Origin: Candidatus Poseidoniaceae archaeon
GTDB lineage: Archaea > Thermoplasmatota > Poseidoniia > Poseidoniales > Poseidoniaceae
DNA length: 18,324 nucleotides
Reading direction: 5' to 3'
NCBI GenBank assembly: GCA_030741455.1
Contig: JASLVI010000018.1
Span: forward strand, 1 to 18,324
Part shown: in pieces, positions 1 to 7,000 of the stretch
Layout of the letters: every line of letters starts with the position of its first letter
Numbering within the stretch: position 1 is the first letter of the stretch
Notes under the pieces: model-generated
What the model saw: the letters and a program-made list of their open reading frames with translations, nothing else
The model's database searches: none
Told to the model about the DNA's origin: nothing
Program-made: the position numbers and the translations under genes

Positions 1-553
1 CGACTTCTTGCAAAGATTTTCGAAAATAACTCGGGTGATCCAGACCCAATTTCCAAAGAAGAAGCAATGATGCAGCCGCATCTGCAGATGCGGTGTGGGC
101 ATTTTCAAGCGAGATACCATGACGAGTACATTGAGCGCCCAATCGATGCGGCCGAGGTAATTTCAGTCGACGAACCATTTCGAGCGTATCGAGTACTGCC
201 TTAGGTTCTGGAGGCAACGCTCCGATACGGAGATATTCGTTTCGCAACATCGGTAAATCGAACTGCCGAACATTGTGTCCGATAAGCACGCAACCTTCAA
301 TCAGTTCTGCAACATTATCGGCAATCTGTGCAAAATCAGGTTCACCCCGAACGTCTGAATCTGAAATACCATGTATTCTCTGTGATTCGTATGGAATCGG
401 TCGACGAGGATTGACCAATTGATCGTATGATATTTCAGTTCCATCTGAATCTGAGCCAATGAGTGCTAACTGTACAATACGGTCTCTCGAAGTGCTGATA
501 CCGGTCGTTTCCAAATCGAAGGCGAGCACCCGTTCGCCTTCAAGAAGTTCCAT
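1..553 (-). CDS. DEDDh-family 3'-5' exonuclease (DnaQ/PolC-like), 3' part missing
   Basis: This minus-strand frame is open from the ATG at 553 to the window edge, giving 184 visible residues with no stop. The three exonuclease motifs are present: Exo I FDLETTG (Asp13, Glu15), Exo II IGHNVRQFDLPML (Asp99) and Exo III HTASADAA (His153, Asp158). The His five residues before the last Asp makes it DEDDh type. Known members remove 3' nucleotides from DNA or RNA using two metal ions, for proofreading, repair or RNA trimming; which applies here cannot be told. The frame is closed by TAG at 584-586. A GTG at 562 is an alternative start, and neither start has a clear ribosome site, so the transcript may be leaderless. 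The C-terminus lies outside the window, so a fused domain such as a helicase or polymerase cannot be excluded. The gene is divergent from the next gene across about 100 bases. Confidence 0.88.
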   Translation of the reverse strand, partial: MELLEGERVLAFDLETTGISTSRDRIVQLALIGSDSDGTEISYDQLVNPRRPIPYESQRIHGISDSDVRGEPDFAQIADNVAELIEGCVLIGHNVRQFDLPMLRNEYLRIGALPPEPKAVLDTLEMVRRLKLPRPHRLGAQCTRHGISLENAHTASADAAASLLLLWKLGLDHPSYFRKSLQEV

Positions 554-656
554 ATTCGCCACGAACCATGGATGATTGAAGAACTATCGCCTGAACCATG
601 TTGATGACAATTCAATACCCACTTAGGTTAAAGTCAACCTCTCCTACCAGTCAATC

Positions 657-1025
657 ATGGGTTTCTTCAAGCGCTTTTTCTCAAAAATAAAATCCGGAAA
701 CGAATCCGTTGAAGAGAACGAAGGGGATGATCCGATGCTCTCAGTTTTGCAAGACCAGTATCGCCGAGATATTGACGAGGATGTATCATCAATTGAATCC
801 ATACTTGCCGACGCTGACGATCAACTCGAGCCTGCAACGATTCAACCAGCTCCCGACTATGATGCTTCCGTTGATGATATACTTGATGATGATGAGATGG
901 AGAATTTTTCTGATAAAAACGTGATTGAGCATACGTCCATTGAAGGACTCGGAAATCACCTCGAAGATGCAGGAATTATTGGGGATGTTTCAACTGCAGT
1001 TACCTTTGATTCGGGCGAAGAATGA
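657..1025 (+). CDS. Small acidic protein with N-terminal amphipathic segment, unrecognised
   Basis: The product is 122 residues and I recognise no family. Residues 1-13 (MGFFKRFFSKIKS) are basic and aromatic, and as a helix would be amphipathic, like membrane-targeting helices of peripheral proteins. The remainder is strongly acidic and low complexity, with runs such as DDILDDDEMENF around residues 73-84, and is probably disordered. There is no cleavable signal peptide or transmembrane span. Inference: a cytoplasmic protein tethered to the inner membrane face. No Shine-Dalgarno sequence precedes the ATG. A short inverted repeat AGGTT-N6-AACCT (625-640) lies just upstream. The downstream PKD lipoprotein gene starts 72 bases on, so the two could be co-transcribed. 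The codon pattern fits its neighbours, so I take it as a real gene despite its composition. Confidence 0.7.
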   Translation: MGFFKRFFSKIKSGNESVEENEGDDPMLSVLQDQYRRDIDEDVSSIESILADADDQLEPATIQPAPDYDASVDDILDDDEMENFSDKNVIEHTSIEGLGNHLEDAGIIGDVSTAVTFDSGEE

Positions 1026-1097
1026 AGTTCAAAAAAATGACTAAATGTGTACAGAAGAACAACAGGGTTAGATATAGGACGAGACCGAGGAGAACCT

Positions 1098-2273
1098 ATG
1101 CAAGAGAAACAGTTACGTTTTCGCGGCCTGTTTCTCGCAACAGTCATGTTAACGTTTTCTTTCGCTGGCTGTCTTGGAGCATTTGATTCAACCACGCAGC
1201 CGAGAGCAACATTGGAAGCCTACCCACTGCTCATTCAGGAAGGTGAAATGGTTACCCTTGATGCGAGAGAATCCGATGCAATCGAAGGAATCATTACCGC
1301 CTATCGTTGGGATTTTGGCGATGGCGAGACTTCGGAAACGGTTACCGGTTTTACTTCACATGTCTACAATATCTTTGGAGCATACACAGTTGCTCTAGAA
1401 GTCGAGAACGATCAAGGAGGTGTTGACGAAGCGTTTGCAGTCGTCATCGTTAACGGGGCTCCAACGATTGATTTGAACTATCCAGAGAATCCAAGAGCAG
1501 GAGATGCAGTTCTTCTCGATGCAACAGGTTCCGTTGACCCAGAATCTGGTGATCTTCTGTTCCAATGGGATTTGGATTGGGGGGTTGATTCAGACGGTGA
1601 TGGCGATGGCCGAAACGATATTGATTCAGTTGAGCCACAAGTATTGCTCCCAACCAACAAAAGCGGTCTCTATGTTGGGTCATTAACCATTGATGATGGT
1701 CAAGGAGGCGTGGTTACAGAAGTATTCGAGATCAACGTTTCATCACGCCAATTCAATATTGAATGGAAGGAAAAGGCAATCGATTTATCATGGTCTGATT
1801 ATCTTGCAGAAGGAGAAGAGTGGACACAAGAAATTCTACCGGGCCAACAAGGCCGTATTCTTTCATTTGAAGCAATGCTAGAACTGGAAAATGACGTTAT
1901 CCAACCTTACGATAATTTCTCTCTTGCCATCTCGATTCCAGGCGATGGATTCAGAGAAGAAGCTGAAACAGAGGGTGGAAATATCACACAATCTGAAAAC
2001 GCTAAGGCAACAATAGTTGCAAATGAACTCAACCCGAAAGGATTCGACGAAATCATTGAAGCCGATTCTGAAGCAATGGTTTTGCATATGCTAATGAATC
2101 GCCCAGGCCAAGATTTTGGACAAAGCCCGTGGAATCTTTTTGTGCAAGCATTACAAACGAACCCAGACTCCGCGATTGAATTGTTACCAGACCCAGATCC
2201 GGGTAATGACTGGACCCTAACACTTCGAATTATTGTTCATGAACCAGTCATTACCGAAATAGCATTCGAGTAG
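1098..2273 (+). CDS. PKD-domain lipoprotein, cell surface
   Basis: The 391-residue product starts with a lipoprotein signal: a basic n-region, a hydrophobic stretch and FAGC, with Cys25 the likely lipidated residue. Two PKD-like immunoglobulin folds follow. The first, about residues 35-118, carries the diagnostic WDFGDGE near residue 72. The second, about 120-215, has an Asp/Gly-rich loop (DSDGDGDGRND) that looks calcium-binding. The C-terminal 170 residues form a domain I do not recognise, rich in Asp, Glu and Asn. PKD domains mediate protein or glycan contacts outside cells, so a role in surface adhesion or as an extracellular binding protein is likely but unproven. I chose ATG 1098 over the in-frame GTG at 1047 because GAGGAG sits about 8 bases before it and it places the signal peptide at the true N-terminus. 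Confidence 0.87.
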   Translation: MQEKQLRFRGLFLATVMLTFSFAGCLGAFDSTTQPRATLEAYPLLIQEGEMVTLDARESDAIEGIITAYRWDFGDGETSETVTGFTSHVYNIFGAYTVALEVENDQGGVDEAFAVVIVNGAPTIDLNYPENPRAGDAVLLDATGSVDPESGDLLFQWDLDWGVDSDGDGDGRNDIDSVEPQVLLPTNKSGLYVGSLTIDDGQGGVVTEVFEINVSSRQFNIEWKEKAIDLSWSDYLAEGEEWTQEILPGQQGRILSFEAMLELENDVIQPYDNFSLAISIPGDGFREEAETEGGNITQSENAKATIVANELNPKGFDEIIEADSEAMVLHMLMNRPGQDFGQSPWNLFVQALQTNPDSAIELLPDPDPGNDWTLTLRIIVHEPVITEIAFE

Positions 2274-2323
2274 AATACAACGAAAAGCGTTTGAATGGCC
2301 GATGTTTGGGAGGATTGAGTGGC

Positions 2324-2677
2324 ATGGTTGAATCAGTTGAAATCAGTCGAGTCAATATTCGTGATACCCTCTCGCTGGATATCTCTGTATGGATGAATCA
2401 TCCAGATGATATGGATTTCAGACCTTCGCTTTCTTGCAAGGATAAAACCTTCACAATTTCATCGATCACATCTGGTGAAACACTTGCAAGTGTTGAATTG
2501 GATGATGAACAACTACAGGCGCTTGAAGCATCTTTAACTGCTGAATTACGTGTCAAATTTCAGGTTCACGGCATGCATGGGCGCCTGAATAAAATCGCCC
2601 CAATCATCGCTGATGGGAAAGCCAAGAAACTCGCAACGGCCAATTGGAAGACTACGCAACCGGTCACAATGGAATAG
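2324..2677 (+). CDS. Small soluble protein, unrecognised
   Basis: The product is 117 residues. The start is ATG 2324, preceded by GGGAGG at 2308-2313, a strong ribosome site at suitable spacing; an in-frame TTG at 2291 is less likely. I recognise no family. The first half looks beta-rich (alternating hydrophobics in VNIRDTLSLDISVWM and TFTISSITSGETLASVEL). This is followed by a short predicted helix (DDEQLQALEASLTAELRVKF) and a Lys/Ala-rich C-terminal stretch. No signal peptide or membrane span is visible, so it is probably cytoplasmic. It follows the PKD lipoprotein by 50 bases on the same strand. A perfect GGGAATTCCC palindrome begins on the last base of its stop codon. Confidence 0.75.
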   Translation: MVESVEISRVNIRDTLSLDISVWMNHPDDMDFRPSLSCKDKTFTISSITSGETLASVELDDEQLQALEASLTAELRVKFQVHGMHGRLNKIAPIIADGKAKKLATANWKTTQPVTME

Positions 2678-2686
2678 GGAATTCCC
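2677..2686. repeat. 10-bp perfect palindrome at the stop codon
   Basis: GGGAATTCCC overlaps the final G of the TAG stop of the 117-residue gene and lies about 40 bases before the winged-helix gene. It may be part of a regulatory site, but it is too short to prove anything alone. Confidence 0.3.
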
Positions 2687-2704
2687 CCATTTGTTTGATA
2701 AGTG

Positions 2705-2726
2705 TAAACGTAAACATTTGCGTTTA
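2705..2726 (+). promoter_or_regulatory. 22-bp imperfect palindrome touching a start codon, candidate operator
   Basis: The arms TAAACGTAAA (2705-2714) and TTTGCGTTTA (2717-2726) pair at nine of ten positions around a CA centre. The tenth is a T/G pair that would wobble in RNA. The last A is the first base of the winged-helix ATG at 2726. A DNA-binding product with a palindrome on its own start suggests autoregulation by blocking transcription start or translation. There is no Shine-Dalgarno sequence here, so the mRNA may be leaderless and the palindrome would then lie across the core promoter and start site. Confidence 0.45.
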
Positions 2727-3001
2727 TGTCTCCCCGAAGATTGGGAAAAGGTTCCCAGAAAAAAGCACGCTTTGAACGATTAAAGAAAGAAATTATGCGA
2801 TTTGTAACAGCCAATCCAGGCTGTTCTGCTCAATCGATTGTGGCCAATTTATCCCATGATCGGACCATGAGAAATCATGGCTTAACACCTCGAAAAGTTG
2901 GTTTCTTCATTCCACGTCACCTCGCAGATAAACTCACTTGGTGGCAAGACCATCGTGCAGGACGACGCGTCTACGGATGTCTCGATGTAGATGAGAATTA
3001 G
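2726..3001 (+). CDS. Small basic winged-helix-like DNA-binding protein
   Basis: The product is 91 residues, with a very basic N-terminus (MSPRRLGKGSQKKARFERLKKE) followed by a helix-turn-helix-like region: FVTANPGCSAQSIVANLS as the first helices, then LTPRKVGFFIPRH as the probable recognition helix. The ending RAGRRVYGCLDV looks like the wing beta-strands. It resembles small archaeal winged-helix regulators. The fold is inferred from the pattern and the target is unknown. No enzyme motifs, signal peptide or membrane span are present. The ATG has no ribosome site but overlaps the end of a 22-bp palindrome, suggesting self-regulation and leaderless expression. It is convergent with the transporter gene, with 42 bases between their ends. 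Confidence 0.75.
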   Translation: MSPRRLGKGSQKKARFERLKKEIMRFVTANPGCSAQSIVANLSHDRTMRNHGLTPRKVGFFIPRHLADKLTWWQDHRAGRRVYGCLDVDEN

Positions 3002-3043
3002 ATTGCAACGACTTCCGCAATGGCTTCGCCAGAAGTAACTCCA

Positions 3044-5146
3044 TCATTCCGAGATATGTTTTGCCATCTCACGCCTTGTCTCTTCAGGATCGATAAACAT
3101 CGCACCAAGGATGACAACGGTTTCGAGCAATGCTGCGATGTAAAACAGCGTTGAATAATCAAACCTTGCTGCTAATGGAGCAGTTAATTGATAGCCAATG
3201 ATTGCTGAAAGATTCATCATCGCCATGTATCCTGTAAACTGCGTGCCTCCTACCTCCGCCCATGTAATTCGCATCATGAGCGAATAAATGTTGATCGAGA
3301 CCATAGCCCAGACAAATGTTTGCAGACTCCAAACGGTCATCATGAAGATTCCATTGCTCCACAAGGATTCATTCATTCCCCAGATGACGGTAATGAGCGC
3401 AGTTGAAAATGCTGCACAAATGATGATAGCTTTGCCTCCAAACTGTTTGCCCAACTGCCCTCCAACCATGTAACCTAGCATTGTGACAATCAGAATTACG
3501 CCGCCTTTGGTGGCATTGAATTGCTCTTCAGTCCAGCCCAACTCACGAACGAAGAGAAGAGGAAGAATGGGTATGAGGAAGTACGAGAGCGATATGATAA
3601 GGCTCAACAAAACCCCAAGTTGTGCTGAACGGAATGAAAATGCGATTTTGATATTATCAAAAATTTCTTTGAAATTCTTTTGTTCAATCGTTTGTTGTTC
3701 AACCTTCTTTTTAGAAGATTCACTCCATGGAAACAACTTCTCCCCAGGTCTTTCGGTCATGAATAAAGGAACAAGCATGATGGCAACGAGGATTGGAATT
3801 TGCAGAACAATCGCTCCCTTGATGCCTACAAATCCGATGATGGTTCCCAAACCAGCACCGCCTATGATTCCACCAACAGCCTTTGAGGTGAACATGTAAC
3901 TGTTGACCTTCTCAAATTCGTGTGGCTCAAGAATATCGACAGCAAGAGCGTCCGTACTAACGTCTTGCAGAGCGGTAAAGATGTTGTAAACAAGGAACAT
4001 AATGCCGACCAATGTCACGTTTGTTGACATATTTGGAATCAACAACATGGAGCTGAGAACAACAATCATTCCAGTTTGTGCGATCAAAATCCAAGGCCTC
4101 CGCTTGCCCATTTCTGGGAATTGGTAACGATCGATAATTGGGCCCCAGAGGAATTTAACCGACCAAGGAAGTGTTCCGAGCGTGAGTAAGAAGGCAAGTT
4201 GTCCTGCCTCAACGCCTTCAACTGCCAGATAGGTCACGAACGTCACAGTGATGAAACCCCATGGAATGCCCTGGGCGACATAAAGGGCACAGAGGGTCAG
4301 CACTCGAGCACGATAACTTTCGATCAAAGTCTTCCCTTCTTCAATCGATGATTTCGAATCATCAATCTCGACATCTTCTTCAAGAATAACAGCGAGATGG
4401 TATCGTTCTTTCTTTGAAAAAAGGTAACCAACCAAAAGGAACATTCCAATAAACCATGGAGAGAAAAGAAGGACGGAAATCGCCCCCTCTCCAACTGAGA
4501 GGGCGCTCACATCATCATCCCCTTCCAGTTGCAGATCGATAACAAGAAGGGAGACTGCGCTCGTGACATCTTCTCCGTTATCTGTGTGGGTGCATGTAGC
4601 TCCATCGTAGGCTTCAGCATCGACAAGTATGGTAAGGCTATAGCTTCCTAGCGCATCATTCCCAAAATCGATTTGTTGCAGTATATCGCTTTTTGACATT
4701 CCCGAAATTGAATCCATGTCAAGAAGCGATTGATTATGCCAAGTCAAATTGACATCGTGAGAACCTGGATTCGATTCACTTTCTGTCAGCGTCCATTCGT
4801 TTTTACTCACGGTGCCAAAGATTGTATCTGGCACGTTATTCTCAAACCCTGTACAAAGGCCAAGATTGGGGGTTTCGTCTTCATTTGGATATTCAAGACT
4901 CAACAAAACGCCAACAACGATTCCGCCTGAATCTTCAACCAGATCGCTAACGTCCTCGGACGTCAATTCCCATGAAATGCTCTGACCGTCTTCATAGTAT
5001 CCAGACTTTGATTCTAGAGGTATGGTCGTCCATTCAACATTGAGAGTGAAGGTCCCAACCTCATTTGTTGAATTATCTTCTTCAAGACAGCCAGCGAGTG
5101 GAAGAAGAAGCATGGTTGCAAGAACCAAGGCCACCATTCGCTGCAT
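3044..5146 (-). CDS. Lipoprotein-like ectodomain fused to AmpG/PAT-type MFS transporter
   Basis: This is an uninterrupted 700-residue frame. Residues 1-20 are a lipoprotein signal ending LAGC (Cys20). Residues 21-220 form a hydrophilic, Asp/Glu/Asn-rich ectodomain of unknown family with two cysteines (98, 185) that could form a disulfide. A membrane span follows (about 223-243) ending in KKER. A cytoplasmic linker (245-278) leads into a multi-span major facilitator domain (about 280-695). Motifs GIPWGF, KFLWGPIIDRY (about 331-341) and GKRRPWI resemble the AmpG/PAT group, whose members import muropeptides in bacteria or move acetyl-CoA in eukaryotes. The substrate here is unknown. Ordinary AmpG-like proteins are 400-500 residues and lack the ectodomain, so this is a fusion. 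The start is the ATG at 5146; its upstream region holds a tRNA-like fragment. Confidence 0.85.
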   Translation of the reverse strand: MQRMVALVLATMLLLPLAGCLEEDNSTNEVGTFTLNVEWTTIPLESKSGYYEDGQSISWELTSEDVSDLVEDSGGIVVGVLLSLEYPNEDETPNLGLCTGFENNVPDTIFGTVSKNEWTLTESESNPGSHDVNLTWHNQSLLDMDSISGMSKSDILQQIDFGNDALGSYSLTILVDAEAYDGATCTHTDNGEDVTSAVSLLVIDLQLEGDDDVSALSVGEGAISVLLFSPWFIGMFLLVGYLFSKKERYHLAVILEEDVEIDDSKSSIEEGKTLIESYRARVLTLCALYVAQGIPWGFITVTFVTYLAVEGVEAGQLAFLLTLGTLPWSVKFLWGPIIDRYQFPEMGKRRPWILIAQTGMIVVLSSMLLIPNMSTNVTLVGIMFLVYNIFTALQDVSTDALAVDILEPHEFEKVNSYMFTSKAVGGIIGGAGLGTIIGFVGIKGAIVLQIPILVAIMLVPLFMTERPGEKLFPWSESSKKKVEQQTIEQKNFKEIFDNIKIAFSFRSAQLGVLLSLIISLSYFLIPILPLLFVRELGWTEEQFNATKGGVILIVTMLGYMVGGQLGKQFGGKAIIICAAFSTALITVIWGMNESLWSNGIFMMTVWSLQTFVWAMVSINIYSLMMRITWAEVGGTQFTGYMAMMNLSAIIGYQLTAPLAARFDYSTLFYIAALLETVVILGAMFIDPEETRREMAKHISE

Positions 5147-5174
5147 AGCCTAGCCCTTAACACCGATTGTTTTC

Positions 5175-5220
5175 AAGATTCGGGGGATTTGAACCGACGA
5201 CCTCTTGAATTGATTTCAAG
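5175..5220 (-). pseudogene. tRNA-like 3' fragment (anticodon arm, variable loop, T loop)
   Basis: Read on the minus strand from 5220: CTTGA-AATCAAT-TCAAG is a perfect 5-bp stem with a 7-base loop. AGGTC is a typical variable loop, GTCGG a T-stem 5' arm, and TTCAAAT a textbook T loop. The 3' T-stem is wrong (CCCCC instead of a match to GTCGG), position 33 is not U, and no matching D arm or 5' acceptor strand lies upstream. It is therefore not a working tRNA but looks like the decayed 3' portion of one. Such fragments are often left where mobile elements recombined at a tRNA gene. Chance resemblance is possible but unlikely for 30 ordered bases. Confidence 0.45.
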
Positions 5221-5230
5221 TGCACAAACC

Positions 5231-5902
5231 ATGGGCGAGGAAAACGAAGTAGCCGCATACTTCGACCTTGATGGTACATTACTCAACGCTTCGAGTGAGA
5301 AGACGTTAACAGGTGTTCTTGCAAAAAGACGACCATGGCGGATTCCACATGCGACGCTTGCATGGATGCTTGGTGCGACGTTCGGGCTTCTCACGGGAAA
5401 GGCACCGTATGATGCTTTACGGAATAGGGGACACCTCTCTCTAGCATCTTGGCGCATCCTTGAACAATATTCAGATGAAATCGCCAAATCAGTACTCAAA
5501 GCAAAAATCTCCAAAGGGGCATGGGCCCGATTGGAGTGGCATCGAAATCAAGGTCATCGCCTGGTGTTAGTGACTGCGACGGTTGCACCAATGGCTGAGG
5601 CCATGGCACGCGTTCTTGGTATGGACGCTGTTTATGGATGTGGGCCTAAATCACGTTCAGGCTGGTTATCAGGATCCGAACGGGGATGGTCTGTACCACG
5701 GCGAAAAGGAAAGGTGCCTGTTGTGGAGAAGGATGCTGAAGTCAACGGCCATGATTTGTCCAAGTGCTACGGCTACGGAAACACGCTTGCAGATTCATGG
5801 TTTATGCGAATTTGCGGCCATGCAATTGCAGTCAATCCAGAAGGGCCGCTGCAAAAATTTGCAGAGGATCAAGGGTGGGAAATCGTGCATTGGCCATCTT
5901 GA
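5231..5902 (+). CDS. HAD-superfamily subfamily IB phosphatase (SerB-like)
   Basis: The product is 223 residues. Motif I is FDLDGTLL (nucleophile Asp12, acid/base Asp14), motif II VTAT (Thr115), motif III a lysine near 159-161 (RRKGKVP) and motif IV YGNTLADSWFM (Asp188). This is the order and spacing of HAD-IB enzymes, which include phosphoserine phosphatase and small phosphomonoesterases. The cap lies between motifs I and II (about 20-105) and contains a hydrophobic helix (LAWMLGATFGLLTG), common in this subfamily. The substrate is not determined; no serine-pathway gene is nearby. I chose ATG 5231 over the TTG at 5189 because motif I then falls at the usual residue 12 and the extra N-terminal peptide would be read from the tRNA-like fragment. 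It is divergent from the transporter and 30 bases ahead of the next gene. Confidence 0.87.
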   Translation: MGEENEVAAYFDLDGTLLNASSEKTLTGVLAKRRPWRIPHATLAWMLGATFGLLTGKAPYDALRNRGHLSLASWRILEQYSDEIAKSVLKAKISKGAWARLEWHRNQGHRLVLVTATVAPMAEAMARVLGMDAVYGCGPKSRSGWLSGSERGWSVPRRKGKVPVVEKDAEVNGHDLSKCYGYGNTLADSWFMRICGHAIAVNPEGPLQKFAEDQGWEIVHWPS

Positions 5903-5932
5903 GTTCAAATACTCTCGAATTGAGAGGTTTTC

Positions 5933-6823
5933 ATGGACGATGAGACATCACAAACTCCCGAGGAAGAAATCGAGTATCCTTCACCCACGGCAGAATATCA
6001 AACAAAGAAGCTAGAGCAATTTCAAGGACAAATCAATGATAGTTTCGAAGCAATGCATACGTCCTTCGACTATCTGATGAAAACCATCAACAGAAATTCA
6101 GACAGAATTCTCTTTGATGTTGAGAATATTGTTGTTCTTGGCAATCTTGCTACGTATACCATTCCTCTTGAATCGATACTTTCCAGATTGAAGAATCCAT
6201 TTGCAGGTGGAAGTGGCCTTCAAACAACAAAAACAACCCGAAAAGGGGAAAAGAAGGGCAAAGAGACCTCAATTTGTATTCAACCCGATTACAAGAATGT
6301 GGCAGACTTGCCAGGCTGTGACATCCTAGATTCGTATTTTTTGATGCTGCTGAACGATGATAAATTCATCCAACACCCCGCTCACGGGCCTCTTCGAAGA
6401 GCCATGCTCCTTCTCTATGGATTGAATGAAAGCCCAGCTTCTAAAGCGATGAAGACATGGATCGAATCCACAACAGCTGCAGAATTCAAACCCGAAGAAT
6501 CTGCAGTTGAAATCAAAGGAACGGATGGCTGGAAGTGGCGAGTAACGGACATCAACCCGTTGGTTGATGGCTTTACCATTTACTTCAAGAAAAAGAATCA
6601 AAGAAAGTGGACAAAGGTTGTTCAAGATTCATCCAACTTCGAATACTGTTATCATTACGATGATGTCTTGAGTCTTGTTGAATTGCTCTCAGATTCCCCG
6701 CGTGTTCTTATCCAAGATGAGATGTATGCTTCGGATGAATACTTCATGCGACAGGTTGCCAAGCATCACGCCCCAGTTGCGAAGCGACTCGAGAGTGACG
6801 CTGCGGAGCGAGCAACATCTTGA
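5933..6823 (+). CDS. Unrecognised 296-residue cytoplasmic protein
   Basis: GAGAGG lies about 6 bases before the ATG, supporting this start. I recognise no family. Residues 1-25 are acidic and Pro-rich. Residues 25-70 look helical and possibly coiled coil (KKLEQFQGQINDSFEAMHTSFDYLMKTINRNSDRIL). A Lys-rich linker (about 103-112) joins this to the rest, which includes the motif DGWKWRVTDINPLVDGFTIYFKKKNQRKW (about 200-228), an alternating aromatic and basic beta-like stretch. There is no signal peptide or membrane span. It sits 30 bases behind the HAD phosphatase on the same strand, so they may be one transcript. Its stop lies two bases from the encoded CCA end of the convergent tRNA-Arg gene. 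Confidence 0.75.
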   Translation: MDDETSQTPEEEIEYPSPTAEYQTKKLEQFQGQINDSFEAMHTSFDYLMKTINRNSDRILFDVENIVVLGNLATYTIPLESILSRLKNPFAGGSGLQTTKTTRKGEKKGKETSICIQPDYKNVADLPGCDILDSYFLMLLNDDKFIQHPAHGPLRRAMLLLYGLNESPASKAMKTWIESTTAAEFKPEESAVEIKGTDGWKWRVTDINPLVDGFTIYFKKKNQRKWTKVVQDSSNFEYCYHYDDVLSLVELLSDSPRVLIQDEMYASDEYFMRQVAKHHAPVAKRLESDAAERATS

Positions 6824-6825
6824 GT

Positions 6826-6902
6826 TGGCGGCCCCTCCGCGATTCGAACACGGGTCTCAACCTCCGCAGGGTCGAAGGATATCCAAACTACCCCAAGGGG
6901 CC
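6826..6902 (-). tRNA. tRNA-Arg, anticodon GCG, CCA encoded
   Basis: Read on the minus strand from 6902. The acceptor stem GGCCCCT pairs perfectly with AGGGGCC. The D arm has A14, GG18-19, A20 and A21. The anticodon stem CGACC/GGTTG encloses CTGCGGA, giving U33 and anticodon GCG (reads CGU/CGC, arginine). A 4-base variable loop precedes the T arm CCGTG-TTCGAAT-CGCGG. The discriminator is G73 (6829) and CCA is encoded at 6828-6826. A20 and the loop resemble archaeal tRNA-Arg. The gene is intron-free. It points at the 3' end of the 296-residue gene, with two bases between. Confidence 0.95.
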
Positions 6903-6928
6903 GGGGTATTCGTTCCACCTGACGACTT

Positions 6929-6936
6929 GATATAAG
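6929..6936 (-). promoter_or_regulatory. TATA box for tRNA-Arg
   Basis: CTTATATC on the minus strand is centred about 30 bases upstream of the tRNA 5' end, the spacing expected for an archaeal TATA box with transcription starting a few bases before the mature tRNA. Confidence 0.6.
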
Positions 6937-7000
6937 CACAACGGAACTTAATGCGCAAGCCCGTACAAGAGTTCATCATGCTCATAGCCTTGGAACGGAT

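Noticed and set aside
1047..1097. GTG start for the PKD lipoprotein
   Set aside because: It would put 17 polar residues ahead of the lipoprotein signal and lacks the ribosome site seen before the ATG at 1098.
3483..3899. 138-codon open frame on the plus strand
   Set aside because: It lies wholly antisense to the membrane domain of the transporter fusion, and its product shows no coherent domain.
5175..5250. Complete functional tRNA at the fragment site
   Set aside because: The 5' acceptor strand and D arm are missing, the T-stem does not pair and U33 is absent.
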